Source of the DNA: Lachnospiraceae bacterium
GTDB lineage: Bacteria > Bacillota > Clostridia > Lachnospirales > Lachnospiraceae
Direction: 5' to 3'
Assembly: GCA_017455525.1 (NCBI GenBank)
Contig: JAFTAP010000096.1
Span: 1 to 44,713 of the forward strand
Length of the DNA stretch: 44,713 bases
The notes beneath the pieces are model-generated. The model had not been told where the DNA came from. It saw nothing but the letters and a program-made list of their open reading frames with translations, and did not search any database. Below, in pieces: positions 42,044 through 44,713 of the stretch (positions within the stretch are counted from its first letter, which is position 1; each line of letters begins with the position of its first letter). Both the position numbers and the translations under genes were made by a program.

Positions 42044-43168
42044 ATGAAGAAAGAAAGAAGAAATGAATTCGACCTGATACGTGCGGTATCTACTGTGTGG
42101 ATTGTCTTATTCCATTACAGCTATACCTTTGTTCAGTACGGAGTAGGAGGAGAGCATATATTTGTCATGAAGCATGCGAATGGTACATGGGGCGCTCTTT
42201 TTGTGTCTTTATTTTTCATGCTTTCCGGTGCGTCCTTATATTATAATTGGGGCGACAGGATGACTTCATTTAAGGGGAAGGGCGGAGTGCTTGATTTCTA
42301 TAAGAAGAGATGGCTGGCAATCTTCCCTATGTTCTTCATTGCATGGTTTATATTCTATCTTATGTATGTCATAGAATTCGGATGGATGTGGGGATGGGGA
42401 GGACCCAGATATCGTCTTTTGCTTACTTTCTTCGGTGTAGACGGTTATTTTATGTATAGGGGCATGAATTACTACACGGTCGGAGAGTGGTTCCTAGGGG
42501 CTATCATTATCCTCTATGTGCTGTATCCCATATTGCAGTGGTGTATGAAAAAGATACCCTGGAAAAGCACGACGGTCATTGTCCTGTTATTTGGACTGAA
42601 TGTTGCCAGGCGTATGATACCCGCATTCGCAGTGTATAACGCATGGGTTATTATTTCGGACAATATTAATATAATAACCTGCCTCATGTCCTTCTGGACA
42701 GGCATGCTCTTAATAAGAGCGGACAGAAGACTTGCGGGGAAGGCTTTTGTGATACCCGCTTTGATAGCCGGTATCATCATAATGGTGATACCTCTTCCTG
42801 TAAGCACTCTGATACTATCACCTATCCTTGCGGTATGCTTTTATATAGTTCTTTTATCAATATCTGTCTGGCTTGACGGTCACAGAGACAGGTGGAAGCT
42901 TAAGGCATACGATAAGATAGTGGGGTTTTTCAGTAGGTATTCATTTGCGATATTCCTTGTGCACCATGTAGTAGTGCAGAGAATGATGGAGATCTTTATG
43001 GGAAGAGAGTTCACTTATGCGGGCAGTATCCTGTATTTCTTAGTGAACCTTGCATTGATATCGGTGCTTGCGGTTCTTCTGTCAAAGATTGCGTCTCTCG
43101 CAGTTACGGCAATAAAGATGTCGTTTTCAGCAAGGCAAATAAAGACCTCCGGCGGAGACGTTCCTTAA
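42044..43168 (+). CDS. Acyltransferase family 3 membrane protein
   Basis: 374 residues with about ten helices. R-R-N-E-F-D-L-I-R-A-V-S-T-V-W-I-V-L-F-H-Y-S near 5-26 and F-F-M-L-S-G-A-S-L-Y-Y-N near 60-71 mark the family, and F-L-V-H-H-V-V-V-Q lies near 305. The likely role is O-acylation of a surface polymer, or else of peptidoglycan. ATG 42044 is preferred to TTG 42041 and has GAGG 4 nt upstream, 6 bp after the mnmA stop. Unlike the gene at 33115, it is outside the capsule operon. Confidence 0.87.
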   Translation: MKKERRNEFDLIRAVSTVWIVLFHYSYTFVQYGVGGEHIFVMKHANGTWGALFVSLFFMLSGASLYYNWGDRMTSFKGKGGVLDFYKKRWLAIFPMFFIAWFIFYLMYVIEFGWMWGWGGPRYRLLLTFFGVDGYFMYRGMNYYTVGEWFLGAIIILYVLYPILQWCMKKIPWKSTTVIVLLFGLNVARRMIPAFAVYNAWVIISDNINIITCLMSFWTGMLLIRADRRLAGKAFVIPALIAGIIIMVIPLPVSTLILSPILAVCFYIVLLSISVWLDGHRDRWKLKAYDKIVGFFSRYSFAIFLVHHVVVQRMMEIFMGREFTYAGSILYFLVNLALISVLAVLLSKIASLAVTAIKMSFSARQIKTSGGDVP

Positions 43169-43171
43169 ATA

Positions 43172-43984
43172 TCATTTGAGCTGTATCTCAAACCGCTTCC
43201 TATTCCTGAATATAGAATAACAAGTGAAGCCCGCTTCTGATAAGGTCTGATGTACCTTGTCGAAGTCCGCTGCCATGTCCGGTACGCCGTGCGCATCAGA
43301 ACCTACTGTGGGCGGGAGACCGCCAAGATTGTGATAGCGCTTCAATATATCTATATGGGGATTGGAGGTTCCCATGCCCTTGCGAAAGCCTGCCGAATTG
43401 ATCTCGATACATTTGCCATGTTCTATAATGCTCTTTAGCAGAGGATCAAGTACATTGGCAAATTTTTCATACGTAAAGTTCTTATTCCCCGTCTTGCCGT
43501 ATCTTAGGATATAATCCAAATGCCCGTAGGAGTCGTAGTTATCGTACATCATGGTATTCTGTAATTCTTCTTCAAAATAAGCCCGATACGCCGCGTCGTC
43601 GTCCGGGTAATCCTCGAAGAATACGGGATAGTAGGGGTCTTTATTCTTCACTACATGCGAAGAGCCTATGACGAAGTCGAAGTCATGCGAGCTTATGTAA
43701 TCATCAAAATAAGAAAAGATCCCGTCCGTAGGCTGAAGTCCTGCCTCTATGCCGAATAATAGCTCGATACGGTCTTCGTATTTATTCTTTAGCTCTGTGA
43801 ATTTGTCATGGTAAGCCTCGATATCTACTACGAAGGTCCCGTCGGGATTAGCGCCATAGTCGTTATGCTCAGTGAAGCACAACGTATTAAGTCCCATATC
43901 TATCGCATGGAGTATCTCCGATTCCATATCGGAGTGTCCGTCGGTTGAAAATGTCGAATGCAGGTGGCAGTCTGTTTTTATCAT
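43172..43984 (-). CDS. hisK: Histidinol-phosphatase, PHP family
   Basis: PHP-domain phosphatase for L-histidinol-phosphate, the penultimate step of histidine synthesis. The metal-binding motifs are D-C-H-L-H-S-T-F-S-T-D-G-H (His7, His9), F-T-E-H-N-D near 38-43, G-I-E-A-G near 79-83, G-S-S-H-V-V near 114, G-H-L-D-Y near 155, and G-S-D-A-H-G near 234. Length 270 fits HisJ/HisK. It is convergent with the acyltransferase gene, with 3 bp between stops. It lies 38 kb from hisHF, as is common for this gene. Confidence 0.88.
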   Translation of the reverse strand: MIKTDCHLHSTFSTDGHSDMESEILHAIDMGLNTLCFTEHNDYGANPDGTFVVDIEAYHDKFTELKNKYEDRIELLFGIEAGLQPTDGIFSYFDDYISSHDFDFVIGSSHVVKNKDPYYPVFFEDYPDDDAAYRAYFEEELQNTMMYDNYDSYGHLDYILRYGKTGNKNFTYEKFANVLDPLLKSIIEHGKCIEINSAGFRKGMGTSNPHIDILKRYHNLGGLPPTVGSDAHGVPDMAADFDKVHQTLSEAGFTCYSIFRNRKRFEIQLK

Positions 43985-44055
43985 ATCGTCTTTATTAATA
44001 GCTTAATACAGTCCGTTCTATATGGTGTCAGGCTTCTGTTTTACACAAGAGATAG

Positions 44056-44087
44056 TACTTGAAAAATCTTTTATAATCAAGTATCAT
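44056..44087 (+). promoter_or_regulatory. Probable gap promoter with overlapping inverted repeat
   Basis: TTGAAA (44059-44064), 17-bp spacer, TATCAT (44082-44087). TACTTGA (44056-44062) and TCAAGTA (44077-44083) form a perfect inverted repeat with centres 21 bp apart, covering both -35 and the start of -10. This is the geometry of a two-half-site operator. Confidence 0.5.
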
Positions 44088-44183
44088 ATATAACGCTGAT
44101 GCGGGGAGGCGGGCAAGTGGTCCTTCGCTGAAAGCACACAAAATTCCATAATCATTTATATTTTCGCAGGAGGGTTTTTTATT

Positions 44184-44713
44184 ATGGCAGTAAAAGTTGC
44201 AATTAATGGTTTCGGTCGTATCGGACGTCTTGCTTTCAGACAGATGTTCGGAGCAGATGGTTATGAGGTAGTAGCGATCAACGATCTTACTTCTCCTAAG
44301 ATGCTCGCACATCTCTTAAAGTATGATTCATCACAGGGTAAGTATGCTCTCGCAGATACGGTTTCAGCAGGTGAGGACTCCATCACGGTTGACGGCAAGA
44401 CTCTTAAGATATACAAGGAGCCTGACGCAAACAACTGTCCTTGGGGCGACCTTGGTGTAGACGTAGTGCTTGAGTGCTCAGGCTTCTACACATCAAAGGA
44501 GAAGGCTCAGGCTCATATCAATGCAGGCGCAAGAAAGGTAGTTATCTCTGCTCCCGCAGGAAATGACCTTCCTACTATCGTATACAATGTTAACCACGAG
44601 ACGCTTAAGCCTGAGGATAAGATAATCTCAGCAGCTTCATGTACGACGAACTGCCTTGCACCTATGGCTAAGGCTCTTAACGACCTCGCTACCATCAAGT
44701 CAGGTATCATGAG
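44184..44713 (+). CDS. gap: Glyceraldehyde-3-phosphate dehydrogenase, 3' end outside window
   Basis: Glycolytic NAD-dependent enzyme. The first 176 residues are visible: [15 protein letters not shown] at 5-19 (NAD fold), I-N-D-L-T near 32, C-S-G-F-Y-T-S-K, and the active-site S-C-T-T-N-C with catalytic Cys153. AGGAGG at 44168-44173 stands 10 nt before the ATG. Codon use is strongly biased and regular, as expected for a highly expressed gene. It runs off the right edge. Confidence 0.96.
   Translation, partial: MAVKVAINGFGRIGRLAFRQMFGADGYEVVAINDLTSPKMLAHLLKYDSSQGKYALADTVSAGEDSITVDGKTLKIYKEPDANNCPWGDLGVDVVLECSGFYTSKEKAQAHINAGARKVVISAPAGNDLPTIVYNVNHETLKPEDKIISAASCTTNCLAPMAKALNDLATIKSGIM

Noticed and set aside
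44072-44077. Consensus TATAAT upstream of gap
   Set aside because: No -35 lies 16-18 bp upstream (GAGATA region). TTGAAA-17-TATCAT is a better pair, so this hexamer is probably part of the A+T-rich spacer.
1-44713. CRISPR arrays, rRNA genes, insertion sequences
   Set aside because: No regularly spaced short repeats, rRNA signatures or transposase genes were seen on either strand.

Overview
The window looks like a chromosomal segment of a low-to-mid GC Gram-positive anaerobe of the class Clostridia, most likely Lachnospiraceae (Butyrivibrio/Roseburia-like). This is inferred from AGGAGG-type ribosome binding sites, sigma-A-like promoters, a split PurO-type/AICAR transformylase pair, LoaP-type NusG paralogues, and TupA-like ATP-grasp and DUF2304 genes in a capsule locus. 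No species can be named from the sequence alone.

Layout. (1) 1-4184: tail of a Big_2 surface protein and its terminator, then a very acidic, repeat-rich gene whose reading frame is cut by one in-frame TAA and continues into a membrane-anchored, TPR-like second half. (2) 4263-14062: housekeeping block with hisH-hisF-ung, a PLP decarboxylase of the LysA family, the last two steps of IMP synthesis (PurO-type cyclohydrolase and stand-alone AICAR transformylase), a PfkB sugar kinase behind a good sigma-A promoter, tRNA-Leu(CAA), a DEAD-box RNA helicase and a MATE transporter. (3) 14170-16191: control module with a divergent XRE regulator, two matching 20-bp palindromic operators, two tandem LoaP/NusG-like genes, and a ~485-nt leader that contains competing RNA helices, an intrinsic terminator and a 37-aa membrane peptide gene. 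(4) 16225-36873: about 20 kb of surface-polysaccharide genes on one strand: glycosyltransferases, two TupA-like ATP-grasp ligases, a Wzy-like polymerase, a CapA-like enzyme, a Wzx-like flippase, a CDP-glycerol glycerophosphotransferase, an APS-kinase/methyltransferase fusion, a large GT-C-like membrane protein, a DPM-like GT2 with DUF2304, an acyltransferase, a B12-radical SAM protein, a small EamA-like carrier and an FkbM methyltransferase. The first part (to ~30.7 kb) is visibly A+T-rich. The second part is richer in G+C and begins with a truncated methyltransferase remnant, so the locus looks mosaic. (5) 37020-44713: an AAA-ATPase/PD-(D/E)XK protein with a promoter placed for a leaderless mRNA, a UDP-glucuronate 4-epimerase-like gene, a class I DAHP synthase (minus), mnmA, a second acyltransferase-3 protein, a PHP histidinol-phosphatase (minus) and the start of gap.

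Working model (inference). The XRE protein controls the promoter of the LoaP pair. LoaP then lets RNA polymerase read through terminators in the long capsule operon, including the one at 16011-16037 in its own leader. The capsule genes assemble an undecaprenyl-linked repeat unit that is flipped, polymerised and decorated with glycerol-phosphate, acyl and methyl groups. The most noteworthy items are the control module, the single-stop interruption of the acidic/TM gene, two unusual domain fusions in the capsule locus, and the apparent leaderless promoter at 37 kb.
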